Assembly (NCBI GenBank): GCA_014465955.1
Contig: JACTVT010000034.1
Coordinates: forward strand, 1-23,901
Origin: Eubacterium sp.
GTDB lineage: Bacteria; Bacillota; Clostridia; Oscillospirales; Acutalibacteraceae
DNA length: 23,901 nt
Direction of reading: 5' to 3'
The position numbers were made by a program, and so were the translations under genes. Every line of letters starts with the position of its first letter. The stretch's first letter is position 1. The notes below the pieces were generated by a model. That model searched no databases. It was not told where the DNA came from and saw nothing but the letters and a program-made list of their open reading frames with translations. This document shows, piece after piece, positions 7,287 to 15,500 of the stretch.

Positions 7287-8627
7287 TTATTTCTTTAAAT
7301 ATCTGTCAATTTCCCACTGTGAAATCTGTGTGCGGTATTCATCCCATTCGCGCTTTTTACCGCCTATATAAGCGTTGAAGATGTGTTCGCCTACAGTTTC
7401 TTTTACAAACGGGTCTGCCTCTGCCGCATAAACTGCGTCAATCAGGCTGCCGGGCAGGCAGTCGATACCGTTTTCTACAAGTTCTTCTGCAGTTAAATCA
7501 AATACATTGTAATCAACAGGAGCAGGAGGCGTCATATTCTTCTTGATACCGTCAAGACCTGCTGCAAGGCAGAGTGCCATTTCAAGATAAGGGTTGCAGG
7601 TTGGGTCGGGACAGCGAAGTTCGACTCTTGTGCCTTTGCCTCTTGCTGCCGGAATACGAACAAGGCTTGAACGGTTTGATGCAGACCACGCAATGTAGCA
7701 GGGAGCCTCGTAACCCGGAACAAGTCTTTTATATGAATTTACAAGAGGGTTTGAGAATGCCGCAATTCCTTTTACGTGAGCAATAACGCCTGCAATGAAA
7801 GCATATGCTTCTTTTGAAAGACCGAGTTTGTCGCTCGGATCATCAAATGCGTTTGAGCCGTCTGAAAGTCTGTAAAGGCTCATATTTGTGTGCATACCTG
7901 AGCCGTTTATGCCGAAAACAGGCTTCGGCATAAATGTTGCGTGCAGACCGTGCTTTGTTGCATAAGTTTTAACTACGTGCTTGAAGGTCATACATCTGTC
8001 TGCAGTAATCATAACATCGCCGAATTTAAAGTCAATTTCGTGCTGGGATTCTGCAACTTCGTGGTGTGATGCCTCGATTTCATAGCCCATATCTTCAAGA
8101 GCAAGGCAGATATCACGGCGGCAGTTTTCGCCTGCGTCAATCGGGTTAAGGTCGAAATAACCGCCAAGGTCTGTCATCTCTGTTGTAGGGTTGCCGTTTT
8201 CATCTCTTTTGAAAAGGAAGAATTCAAGTTCAGGGCCTACATTAAAGCCGTAACCCATTTCTTCTGCCTCTTTCATAACTTTTGCAAGCACGTTTTTCGG
8301 GTCACCCATAAACGGTGTTTTGTTGTCTGCCATATAAACCGAGCAGATAAGACGTGCCGTTGTTTTGCCGCCGAAGGTTCTCCACGGGAAAAGTGCCCAT
8401 GAATCAAGATCGGGGTGGAGATACATATCTGATTCATCAATGCGAACATAGCCGTCGATTGAAGAACCGTCAAACATACACTCGTTATCAAGTGCTTTCT
8501 CAAGTTGTGACACAGTGAGAGATACGTTTTTCATAAGGCCGAATACGTCTGTAAACTGAAGTCTTACGAACTCAACATTTTTTTCTTCTGCGTCTCTGAG
8601 TATGTCCTCTTTTGTAAGTTTACTCAT
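7287..8627 (-). CDS. glnA: Glutamine synthetase, type I-alpha
   Basis: Makes glutamine from glutamate, ammonia and ATP in the cytoplasm, as a dodecamer in this family. The 446-residue length is that of the short GSI-alpha form, which lacks the adenylylation insert. Metal and substrate motifs are present: MFDGSSIDG at 51-59, the GPELEFF metal ligands around 131, NGSGMHTN at 241-248, and the flap glutamate in PGYEAP near 307. Arg62 in GYVRIDES matches the arginine through which Bacillus GS is feedback-inhibited by glutamine, so control by product is likely. The ATG has GGAGGG seven bases upstream. It has its own promoter and a terminator-like hairpin in the leader, and precedes the amt and glutamate synthase genes with which it forms the GS-GOGAT route. 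Confidence 0.97.
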   Translation of the reverse strand: MSKLTKEDILRDAEEKNVEFVRLQFTDVFGLMKNVSLTVSQLEKALDNECMFDGSSIDGYVRIDESDMYLHPDLDSWALFPWRTFGGKTTARLICSVYMADNKTPFMGDPKNVLAKVMKEAEEMGYGFNVGPELEFFLFKRDENGNPTTEMTDLGGYFDLNPIDAGENCRRDICLALEDMGYEIEASHHEVAESQHEIDFKFGDVMITADRCMTFKHVVKTYATKHGLHATFMPKPVFGINGSGMHTNMSLYRLSDGSNAFDDPSDKLGLSKEAYAFIAGVIAHVKGIAAFSNPLVNSYKRLVPGYEAPCYIAWSASNRSSLVRIPAARGKGTRVELRCPDPTCNPYLEMALCLAAGLDGIKKNMTPPAPVDYNVFDLTAEELVENGIDCLPGSLIDAVYAAEADPFVKETVGEHIFNAYIGGKKREWDEYRTQISQWEIDRYLKK

Positions 8628-8660
8628 AAAAATACCCTCCGATAGTATTATTGAAATTTA

Positions 8661-8696
8661 AAAACAAAAGGGCGCTCCGATATAATTCGGAACGCC
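8661..8696 (-). promoter_or_regulatory. Terminator-like attenuator in the glnA leader
   Basis: A fully paired 10-bp stem (GGCGTTCCGA/TCGGAGCGCC, one G-U pair) with hexaloop ATTATA is followed by CTTTTGTTTTT on the minus strand. It lies between the glnA promoter and start codon, about 14 bases after the expected transcription start. Clostridial nitrogen genes are known to be controlled by ANTAR-type antitermination, but the paired hairpins and the A1/G4 loop bases expected of that motif are not visible here. The regulator is therefore unknown. Confidence 0.75.
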
Positions 8697-8716
8697 TTTG
8701 TTCTTAGTACACTCTC

Positions 8717-8745
8717 ATTATATGAGCAAATTCTGCCAAAGTCAA
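8717..8745 (-). promoter_or_regulatory. Sigma-A promoter of glnA
   Basis: Minus-strand TTGACT (8740-8745), 17-base spacer, TATAAT (8717-8722), one mismatch to consensus. A small palindrome, CTCAT-ATA-ATGAG, spans the -10 box and could be an operator. Start site expected near 8710. Confidence 0.88.
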
Positions 8746-8843
8746 TATATTTTTTGCATTTTGTTAAAAATTGTATTATATCATCAATTTGCACATAATA
8801 TTTGTTGCAGTTTGTACAAAATCACCAAACTGTATTAAAAAAA

Positions 8844-10046
8844 TTAACTCATTTCCAAAAATTCTTCAGGTATAATTTCTTTGCAGTGATTTGTAAAATA
8901 ATCAGGTGTAACACCTTTGTTCTTTTGTGAATGTGTTTCGGCAAGACTGTCGGTGTAATCACCGAGTTTGTAAACCGAAAAAGTAAATTTTTTACTTTCG
9001 TTTGATGAATACCAGCAAACTACCGGCACAAGTTTTGCAGAAGTAACCGTAATTTCATCATTGTTTTTCTCAATTGTAATTCTTGCCATACCGCCGCATA
9101 ACTGGTCAACACTCGTTTGGTGAGATATAAAGTTGCCGAGTGAATAGTAAACAAGCATTTTTTTGCCTGTCTGCTCATTTGTTACCCATTCAACAGGCTG
9201 CAGCACGTGCGGATGAGCACCGATAACAATGTCAACACCGAGTTCTGAGAATAACTGTACATATTCTTTCTGATAATCGGAAACTGAGGAACTGTTTTCC
9301 GTGCCCCAGTGCGGAAATACGATAACGGCATCGGCATTTTGTTTTGCCGTGTTTACGTCTGAAGTAATTTTTTCCTTGTCCATCATATTGACACACCAAC
9401 TTTTGCCCTCGGGTCGGGGAATACCGTTTGTGCCGTATGTATAATTCAGTATAGCAAATTTTATACCGTTTTTCTCATAATAAATAATGGTGTTGTAGTC
9501 TTCTTCGGTGTCATTTGTGCCGATATGCGTAACCTCGGGGTGTGCATCAAAGAATTTGCATTCCTGTTCAATTCCCTTAAAGCCTACGTCCATAGAGTGG
9601 TTTGTGGTACAGGTGAAAATGTCAAAGCCTGCCGCAATTGCGGCTTCGCCTACCTCCCATGGGGTATTGAACTGCGGATAGCCCGCATATTCAAATTCAG
9701 AGCCGCCGAGCATCGTTTCCTGATTGATAACAGCAATGTCGGCTGCAGAAATATCTTTCTTTATGTTTGCATAAAATGAATTGTAGTCAAGCGTTCCGTC
9801 TGATGTTTTGCCTGCGTCAATCAGTGTATTGTGAATAAGATTGTCGCCGACGGCAACAAGCGTAACCTTTGATGATGCCTGCGTTACAGGCTCGGTTGTC
9901 TGCTCTTCGGTAGGTGCAGGTGCAGTAGGTTCAACGGCGTCCATATTTTTTGTGATGTGGCCGCTTATTGCAAAAACAACAACAACAAGAACGGCAGTTA
10001 TAACGGGAATTAACATTCCGAGCAGGTTTTTTTTCTTATCATCCAT
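8844..10046 (-). CDS. CapA/PgsA-like membrane-anchored protein
   Basis: Member of the CapA family (PGA_cap), which has a metallophosphoesterase-like fold and includes poly-gamma-glutamate synthesis protein CapA. The 400-residue product has a lysine-rich start, a membrane segment at about 10-28, a Thr/Pro/Glu-rich linker to 58, then the outside domain. Metal-site-like motifs are GDNLIH (67-72), TNHSMD (148-153), FPHWG (His246) and GAHPHVLQP (His278, His280). No CapB/CapC polymer synthesis genes are nearby, so production of poly-gamma-glutamate cannot be claimed; many solitary homologues have unknown roles. A longer reading to 10103 is possible, but its first 19 residues come from a repeat hairpin; the ATG at 10046 has GGAG eight bases upstream. 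It has its own promoter, divergent from the exchanger gene. Confidence 0.85.
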   Translation of the reverse strand: MDDKKKNLLGMLIPVITAVLVVVVFAISGHITKNMDAVEPTAPAPTEEQTTEPVTQASSKVTLVAVGDNLIHNTLIDAGKTSDGTLDYNSFYANIKKDISAADIAVINQETMLGGSEFEYAGYPQFNTPWEVGEAAIAAGFDIFTCTTNHSMDVGFKGIEQECKFFDAHPEVTHIGTNDTEEDYNTIIYYEKNGIKFAILNYTYGTNGIPRPEGKSWCVNMMDKEKITSDVNTAKQNADAVIVFPHWGTENSSSVSDYQKEYVQLFSELGVDIVIGAHPHVLQPVEWVTNEQTGKKMLVYYSLGNFISHQTSVDQLCGGMARITIEKNNDEITVTSAKLVPVVCWYSSNESKKFTFSVYKLGDYTDSLAETHSQKNKGVTPDYFTNHCKEIIPEEFLEMS

Positions 10047-10071
10047 AAAGACAACTCCATTCTGTTTTAAC

Positions 10072-10095
10072 GGGCGGATATTATCCGCCCCTACA
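10072..10095. repeat. Hairpin repeat with CCCCTACA edge
   Basis: GGGCGGAT, loop ATT, ATCCGCCC: an 8-bp perfect stem followed by CTACA. It lies in the CapA-like gene's leader, 25 bases upstream of the start. Same family as at 7127, but with a different and fully compensated stem. Confidence 0.8.
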
Positions 10096-10137
10096 GATAA
10101 CAATATTGTGAGTATATTTATACAACAGTATATTTAT

Positions 10138-10166
10138 ATTGTATCATAAAATATTTGATTTCACAA
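10138..10166 (-). promoter_or_regulatory. Promoter of the CapA-like gene
   Basis: Minus-strand TTGTGA (10161-10166), 17-base spacer, TACAAT (10138-10143). The leader of about 85 bases includes the repeat hairpin. Confidence 0.65.
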
Positions 10167-10191
10167 CACGCTTTTTTTTGAATGTAAATTA

Positions 10192-10220
10192 TTGACAATG
10201 AATTCGCAATGTTGTACTAT
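10192..10220 (+). promoter_or_regulatory. Promoter of the exchanger gene
   Basis: TTGACA (10192-10197), 17-base spacer, TACTAT (10215-10220). Perfect -35 box; start near 10227. It is back to back with the CapA-like promoter, with 25 bases between the two -35 boxes. Confidence 0.82.
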
Positions 10221-10270
10221 ATTAGGCAAATGAAATTAAACCGTGTTCAGATTTTTTTGAGGTGACCATT

Positions 10271-11329
10271 ATGGAAACAGTTTTAATGTACGTATTATTC
10301 ATCGTCGGCCTTATACTCATTATAAAAGGCGGCGACTGGTTTGTAGACAGTGCAAGCTGGATTGCCGAGGTGCTCGGCGTGCCGAAATTTGTTATCGGCG
10401 CAACGATTGTGTCTATTGCAACAACACTGCCCGAAATGCTTGTAAGTATTCAGGCAACACTTAAAGGCAATGTTGAAATGGCTGCAGGCAACGCAGTCGG
10501 CTCGGTTACGGCAAACACGGCACTTATAATGGGCATATTTATTATATTTACTGACGCAGCGTCAAGACCGATTAAGCGTAAGCAGTTTGCGCCGAAAGCG
10601 GTTATGATGTTTGCAGCATCTGCGGCTCTTGTGCTCGGCTGTATTTTTACAGAGAAAAAAGAACTTACTTTTACAGGTGAAACAGGCTTTTTCTACAATC
10701 TTTCAACAATCGGCTTAATCGTTTTGATTGCAATCTTTATTGCATTCTTTATTGAAAACTTTATGTCAATGAAAAACAGTTCGGTGCAGCTTGAGCCGAG
10801 TCCTGAAAATATAGGACTTCAGGAGGAAGATGATATCGTTCCCACAAAGGAAACTGCTACGAAAAAGGACTGGGCAAAGAATTTAATTTTCTTTGTTCTC
10901 GGTGCAGTCGGTATTGTTGTAGGTGCAGATTTGCTTGTTGATTACGGTACCGAAATTGCAGTCAGCCTGAATATTCCTCAAAGAGTTATCAGTGTTATCG
11001 CTATTGCAATCGGAACTTCGCTTCCCGAACTTGTTACAATGATTACGGCGCTGAAGAAAAAGCAGGGCGCTCTTTCGGTCGGCAACATTCTCGGTGCAAA
11101 TATTATTGATTTAACGCTTATTCTTCCTATCTGTTCTTTCGCATCGATTGGCAAGGGCACAGGGGCACTTGCAGTTTCAGCATCATCTGTAACGGTTGAT
11201 ATGATTGTTTGTCTTGCTGCAATTGCTGTTGCAATCTTCCCGACTATCGTAACAAAGAAATTTCAAAGATGGCAGGGAATTATTATGGTTGCAGGTTATA
11301 TCGGATATGTAGTTACGGTATTTATTTAA
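10271..11329 (+). CDS. CaCA-family cation exchanger (Na+/Ca2+ or Ca2+/H+ antiporter, YrbG-like)
   Basis: Membrane antiporter of 352 residues with the two inverted alpha repeats of the calcium/cation exchanger superfamily: TTLPEM at 51-56 followed by GNAVGS, and GTSLPEL at 248-254 followed by GNILGAN. In the family these segments form the ion-binding centre and swap sodium or protons for calcium. About ten membrane segments are apparent, split by an acidic hydrophilic loop at 168-200. The exact ion pair cannot be read from sequence. The ATG has GAGGTG six bases upstream; an in-frame GTG at 10262 lies inside that ribosome site and is rejected. It is the only plus-strand gene in the window, with its own promoter and a terminator 18 bases downstream. 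Confidence 0.9.
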   Translation: METVLMYVLFIVGLILIIKGGDWFVDSASWIAEVLGVPKFVIGATIVSIATTLPEMLVSIQATLKGNVEMAAGNAVGSVTANTALIMGIFIIFTDAASRPIKRKQFAPKAVMMFAASAALVLGCIFTEKKELTFTGETGFFYNLSTIGLIVLIAIFIAFFIENFMSMKNSSVQLEPSPENIGLQEEDDIVPTKETATKKDWAKNLIFFVLGAVGIVVGADLLVDYGTEIAVSLNIPQRVISVIAIAIGTSLPELVTMITALKKKQGALSVGNILGANIIDLTLILPICSFASIGKGTGALAVSASSVTVDMIVCLAAIAVAIFPTIVTKKFQRWQGIIMVAGYIGYVVTVFI

Positions 11330-11347
11330 TGTATAAAAATATATGCA

Positions 11348-11378
11348 AAAGCACGGGTAAATTTACTACCCGTGCTTT
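11348..11378 (+). terminator. Terminator of the exchanger gene, copy 1 of an identical pair
   Basis: A 31-base near-perfect palindrome with 12-bp stem (AAAGCACGGGTA/TACCCGTGCTTT) and AT-rich loop, starting 18 bases after the exchanger stop. The same 31 bases recur at 11716-11746. Here only TTT follows the stem, so copy 2 has the better T-tract. Confidence 0.75.
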
Positions 11379-11440
11379 CGGACTGTCGATAAAGTGGTCA
11401 TAACCACGCCAAATTTATATTATGTATCAGTAATTACATT

Positions 11441-11532
11441 ATTGTAGGGGTCGGCGGTCTCACCTGTCGGCTCGGTCGGTGCTTCTGCTTCGCAGAGGTG
11501 TCCACTGGACACCCGCACCCCCGACGACCCGC
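11441..11532. repeat. Branched intergenic repeat (three-way-junction fold)
   Basis: The outer stem GGGTCG (11448-11453) pairs with CGACCC (11525-11530). Inside it GGTGC (11478-11482) pairs with GCACC (11515-11519), enclosing two perfect hairpins: TCTGC-TTC-GCAGA (11484-11496) and GGTGTCC-ACT-GGACACC (11497-11513). Read on the minus strand its two ends, GCGGGTCGTCGGGG and GCCGACCCCTACAAT, match the short hairpin at 7125-7155. That one therefore looks like the same element without the branched core. No credible gene is present. Confidence 0.75.
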
Positions 11533-11553
11533 CTTGCAGCAGCATATATAAAA

Positions 11554-11715
11554 AGGTGCAGAAACATCGAATTTCTGCACCTCTTGGCGTTTTTTGCCTT
11601 TTACTCAGGGGCAGTACCATTGTACGGCACCCTTCCTAAAATGCAAAATTCTGTTCCATTTCTCGAAGTCTGCCAGCGTGTAGAAATTTATTATTTGGAC
11701 TTTTTCTACACGCTG
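11554..11715. repeat. Hairpin-rich intergenic segment without a gene
   Basis: Read on the minus strand, this holds an arm closed by CAGCGTGTAGAAA and TTTCTACACGCTG (13 bp), an imperfect GTAC-centred hairpin (about 11609-11633), a small GGC/GCC hairpin (about 11586-11599), and then a strong 11-bp hairpin with 7-base loop (11554-11582) followed by TTTTTAT. The last resembles a minus-strand terminator. Short reading frames here show no start signal or family match that I recognise. It may be part of one composite repeat with 11441-11532, or a small RNA; the sequence does not decide. Confidence 0.5.
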
Positions 11716-11746
11716 AAAGCACGGGTAAATTTACTACCCGTGCTTT
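11716..11746 (-). terminator. Terminator of the M23 peptidase gene, copy 2 of an identical pair
   Basis: Exact 31-base copy of 11348-11378, starting 19 bases after the peptidase stop in the minus direction. The stem is flanked by T runs on the plus side (TTTTTT) and TTT on the minus side, so it may work in both directions. Confidence 0.75.
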
Positions 11747-11765
11747 TTTATACATTGTAATAATA

Positions 11766-12464
11766 TTATTCTGTTTTGCCCATAACATCGAGCGGATTGA
11801 CTGATTTACCCTCAAGTTTTGTTTCAAAATGCAGGTGTGCCTCTTCCGTTGCCTCGCACGGAACTTTACCGAGCGTGCCGATAACTCCTCCGATTGCAAC
11901 ATTATCGCCTGCCGAAACGCTTGCACTGTCAAGTCCGCAGTATTTTGCAATCAACTGACCGCCGTGGTCAATTTCAATTACGATGCCATAGCGTGCATCA
12001 TTGTACACATTAAGCACAATGCCGTCATTAACGGCAAGAACTTCGGTACCTTCCTCTGCCTTAAAATCAACGGCAGGGTGGCTTCTGTAATCTTTCATTG
12101 TTTTATTGAAAACAAGTTCTTCGGAATAACCGAAAAGCACTGCTTCTCCCGCAGGATACTGATAGAAACTTTTGTACGGCGTGTTTGTATCTGTCAAAGG
12201 CATAGACGTACTTTCAGTCGTTGCCTCGGTCTGTACTTCTGTAGTCGGCGCCGTTGTTTCTGCCGTCGTATCTTCAACGGTAACACTGCGCTGAACCGCC
12301 GTTGTATCCATCACCGTAGTAGGCTCATTTACGGTGTCATTTTTACTGCTGCCTGTTGTAGTAAAATACACGATTGCGCCGAGTGCAATAACAGACAGGC
12401 AGATAACCGAAAATAAAGCCTTTAAATTTTTATTATCTTTTTTTGAATTAGAATTTGATGACAT
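11766..12464 (-). CDS. Membrane-anchored M23 (LytM-type) peptidase, SpoIIQ-like
   Basis: Likely cell wall endopeptidase facing outward. The 232-residue protein has a basic start, one membrane segment at about 15-35, a Thr/Glu-rich low-complexity linker at 40-95, and an M23 domain at about 125-228. Zinc-site residues are present: His129 and Asp133 (HPAVD) and His210/His212 (HLHFE). Single membrane anchor, linker and domain resemble SpoIIQ of the sporulation channel, and in Clostridia SpoIIQ keeps its zinc site as here. No sporulation partner is adjacent, so SpoIIQ is only a suggestion; a general division or wall hydrolase remains possible. The ATG at 12464 is chosen; a GTG at 12473 lies within the ribosome binding site. 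It follows mfd by 41 bases, with a terminator hairpin filling the gap. Confidence 0.82.
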   Translation of the reverse strand: MSSNSNSKKDNKNLKALFSVICLSVIALGAIVYFTTTGSSKNDTVNEPTTVMDTTAVQRSVTVEDTTAETTAPTTEVQTEATTESTSMPLTDTNTPYKSFYQYPAGEAVLFGYSEELVFNKTMKDYRSHPAVDFKAEEGTEVLAVNDGIVLNVYNDARYGIVIEIDHGGQLIAKYCGLDSASVSAGDNVAIGGVIGTLGKVPCEATEEAHLHFETKLEGKSVNPLDVMGKTE

Positions 12465-12465
12465 A

Positions 12466-12503
12466 AAAAACACCTCAAAAGCATTATGCCCTGAGGTGTT
12501 TTT
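12466..12503 (-). terminator. mfd terminator that contains the next gene's ribosome binding site
   Basis: A 12-bp perfect stem (AAAAACACCTCA/TGAGGTGTTTTT) with 14-base loop lies between mfd and the M23 gene. GAGGTG, the only plausible ribosome binding site of the M23 gene, is in its 3' arm, and the ATG follows the T run directly. The stem would both end transcription and hide the ribosome site. No separate M23 promoter is visible. Confidence 0.85.
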
Positions 12504-12505
12504 AC

Positions 12506-15500
12506 TTATTCATTGCTTTTGCAGACTTTTTCCATAATTGATAAAGAATTGCGCACCGTTTCAAGTGATGATTCATAACCGAGTTTAACGGCAATATACG
12601 CTTTTTTGCCTGCCGAAAGCAGAACTCTGCCTTTCATTTCACGATTAAGCGCCATAACAAGATTAATATCAGGTTCATTCATATAAAACAAAACAGAACC
12701 GTTTCGCTGTGTAATTTCGTAAACGCCGAGTTTGATGGCAATGTTGCGCAGAAGCGAAATTTCAACAAGTCCGCAGATTGCCTCGGGCGGCGCACCGAAA
12801 CGGTCACGCAGTTCATCATAAACATCATTTGCATCGGCGTCACTTCTTATAGCAGCAATACGCTTATACATTGAAAGTCTCTGCGGCGTGGAAGAGATAT
12901 AACTTTCGGGAATATGTGCCTCAATCGGAAGGTCAATAAGACATTCTTTTTCTTCCTGTTCCTCTTTCTTTTCGCCTTTTTCCTCGGCAACCGCATCTGC
13001 AAGCAGTTTTAAGTACATATCATAGCCGACTGCCTCCATATGTCCGTGTTGTTTATTGCCAAGCAGTGAACCCGCACCGCGGATTTCGAGATCACGCATG
13101 GCAATTTTAAAGCCTGAACCGAATTCGGTATATTCTCTTATAGCCTCAAGCCGCTTAGTGGCAATATCGCTGAGTTCTTTGCCCCTTGTAAAAGTTAAAT
13201 ACGCAAATGCGCGGCGTGAACTTCTGCCGACTCTGCCTCTTATCTGATGCAGTTGGGCAAGACCCATTCGGTCTGCATTTTCAATAATCAGCGTGTTTAC
13301 ATTCGGCACATCAACACCCGTTTCAATAATTGTTGTGCAAACCAGAATATCAATCTCACCGCTCAGCAGTTTTGCCCATACGTCAGACAGTTGCTCTTCT
13401 GTCATTTTACCGTGGGCAATGCCGACATTGGCATCGGGAATTGCTTTTTTGATACGCACGGCAGTGTGATCAATAGTTTCAATATTATTATGAAGATAGT
13501 AGCACTGACCGCCTCTCGCAAGTTCCTTTTCCATAGCCTCCGCAAGCACGCCGAAATCATACTCAACAACGTATGTTTGTACGGGGTATCTGTCGCCCGG
13601 TGCTTCTTCAATCAGGCTCATATCCCTGATACCGCTCATTGCCATATTGAGTGTTCTCGGAATCGGTGTGGCAGACAGGGTAAGTACATCAACTTTAGGG
13701 AATTTTTCTTTGATTTTTTCTTTCTGCGCAACGCCGAAACGCTGTTCCTCGTCAACAATCAGCAGTCCCAGATCTTTGAATTTTATATCCTTGCTGATAA
13801 TTCTGTGTGTGCCTACAAGCAAATCAACTTTTCCCTCTGCTAAATCTTTAAGCACCTGCTTCTGCTTTGTAGGTGAAACAAAACGTGAAAGCATTTCAAT
13901 TCTGACGGGGAATGCCTCCATTCTTGAACGTGCCGTGTTGAAATGCTGCATGGCAAGAACCGTAGTGGGCACAAGGATTGCACATTGCTTACCCTCCGAT
14001 AAACATTTGAATGCGCCACGCAGTGCAACCTCTGTTTTTCCAAAGCCTACATCGCCGCAGAGCAGTCTGTCCATAGGCACAGGGCGCTCCATATCGTGCT
14101 TAATTTCATCAACACAGCGGAGTTGGTCGTCTGTTTCATCATACGCAAAGCGAAGTTCAAAATCACGCTGCATATCGGTATCTTCCGAAAAGGCAAAGCC
14201 TTTTGTGCTCATACGCTTTGCATAAAGCGCAATAAGTTCTTTTGCCATATCTTTAACAGATGAACGCACCTTTGCCTTTGCTTTTTTCCATTCACTGCCG
14301 CCGAGCCTGTTGATTTTTACACGTGCCGTATTTTCGCCCGGACCGATATATTTTGAAACAAGGTCAAGTTGTGTAACAGGCACATACAGCACATCGCCTT
14401 TGGCATATGAAATCTTGATATAATCCTTTTTTACTTTATTGAGTTCGAGCGCCTGAATACCGTCAAAAACGCCGATACCATGCACATTGTGAACAATATA
14501 ATCACCGACGGTCAGTTCATCAAGCGAATGAATCGCATTTTTTGAATGAACCTTGTTTGCTTTCTTTTTCTTTTGCAGTGTTCTCGTATGCGTGATAAGC
14601 GCAAACTTAATATCGGAAAACTGAAAACCTGCCGAAACCGTGCCCGAAACAACCGTTATTGCACCTGACTGAAACTGCTGCGGATAACTTTCACTGAAAA
14701 CGGTATTGAAACCCGCCTCCTCAAGGTCATATGCAAGTGCTTTTGCATTTCTTAAAGTACCTGCCATAACACAGATTGTGTAGCCTTTTTCTTTAAGCGG
14801 TGCAACGTCTTCCTTCAACTGTTCAAAAGTGCCGTTCCATGCATTGAAACTCTGAATTGTGAAGTTTGAAAGATTTGCAACAGGCGTATCAAACGAGCCT
14901 CTCGGCAGGGAATCAAGATAAACCGCACCGTGATTTTCATAAACACGGCAAAGTTCGTCAAAACTAAGTGTAAATTTGTCAATTCCTTTGCAAAGTGTGC
15001 CGTCTTCAAGATACCATTTTACCTGTTCGTTCATCAGTTTAAACTGATTATTTGTTTTCTCTTTTACTCTGGCGCTTTCGCAGATAAAGAGAAGATTATC
15101 GCCGAGATAATCAAAAATTCCGCTGCTTTCATATGCAAGCGGTAGATACTTGTCACTGCATACAATAGATAATCCGTTTTTCAGATTTTCAGCGTCTTCA
15201 TATAATTTTTCCCGTGCTTTGACTGCTTTACCCTTTAAAGATTTTGCCAGATTTTCAATTGATGCGGCAAATTTTTCCTTTGAATCAAAAAGCACTTCTG
15301 TAGCAGGAATAATTTCAATACGCTTAGCATTTCTTGTACGCCTTTGTGTGGCAATATCAAAATGCGAAATCGTATCCACTGTATCGCCCCAAAGTTCTAT
15401 ACGCACAGGCTCGTCAAAACCCGGCGGGAAAATATCAATAATTCCGCCCCTTACGGCAAATTGTGACGTACCGTCTACCTGGTCATAGCGTGAGTAGCCT

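Noticed and set aside
8661..8720. ANTAR-type antitermination motif in the glnA leader
   Set aside because: Only one hairpin fits between the start site and the gene, and loop position 4 is A instead of G; kept only as an attenuator of unknown type.
8808..8832. CAGTTTG/CAAACTG hairpin as terminator of the CapA-like gene
   Set aside because: Seven-pair AT-rich stem with no T-tract on either strand.
8746..8843. GlnR/TnrA operator upstream of glnA
   Set aside because: Looked for TGTNA-N7-TNACA; the nearest match (TGTAC...AACA) fails at conserved positions.
10047..10103. N-terminal extension of the CapA-like protein
   Set aside because: The extra 19 codons are made of the repeat hairpin; the ATG at 10046 has a proper ribosome binding site.
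11420..11620. 66-residue minus-strand reading frame across the branched repeat
   Set aside because: It runs through perfect inverted repeats, lacks a ribosome binding site and shows only repeat-derived residues; treated as a repeat.
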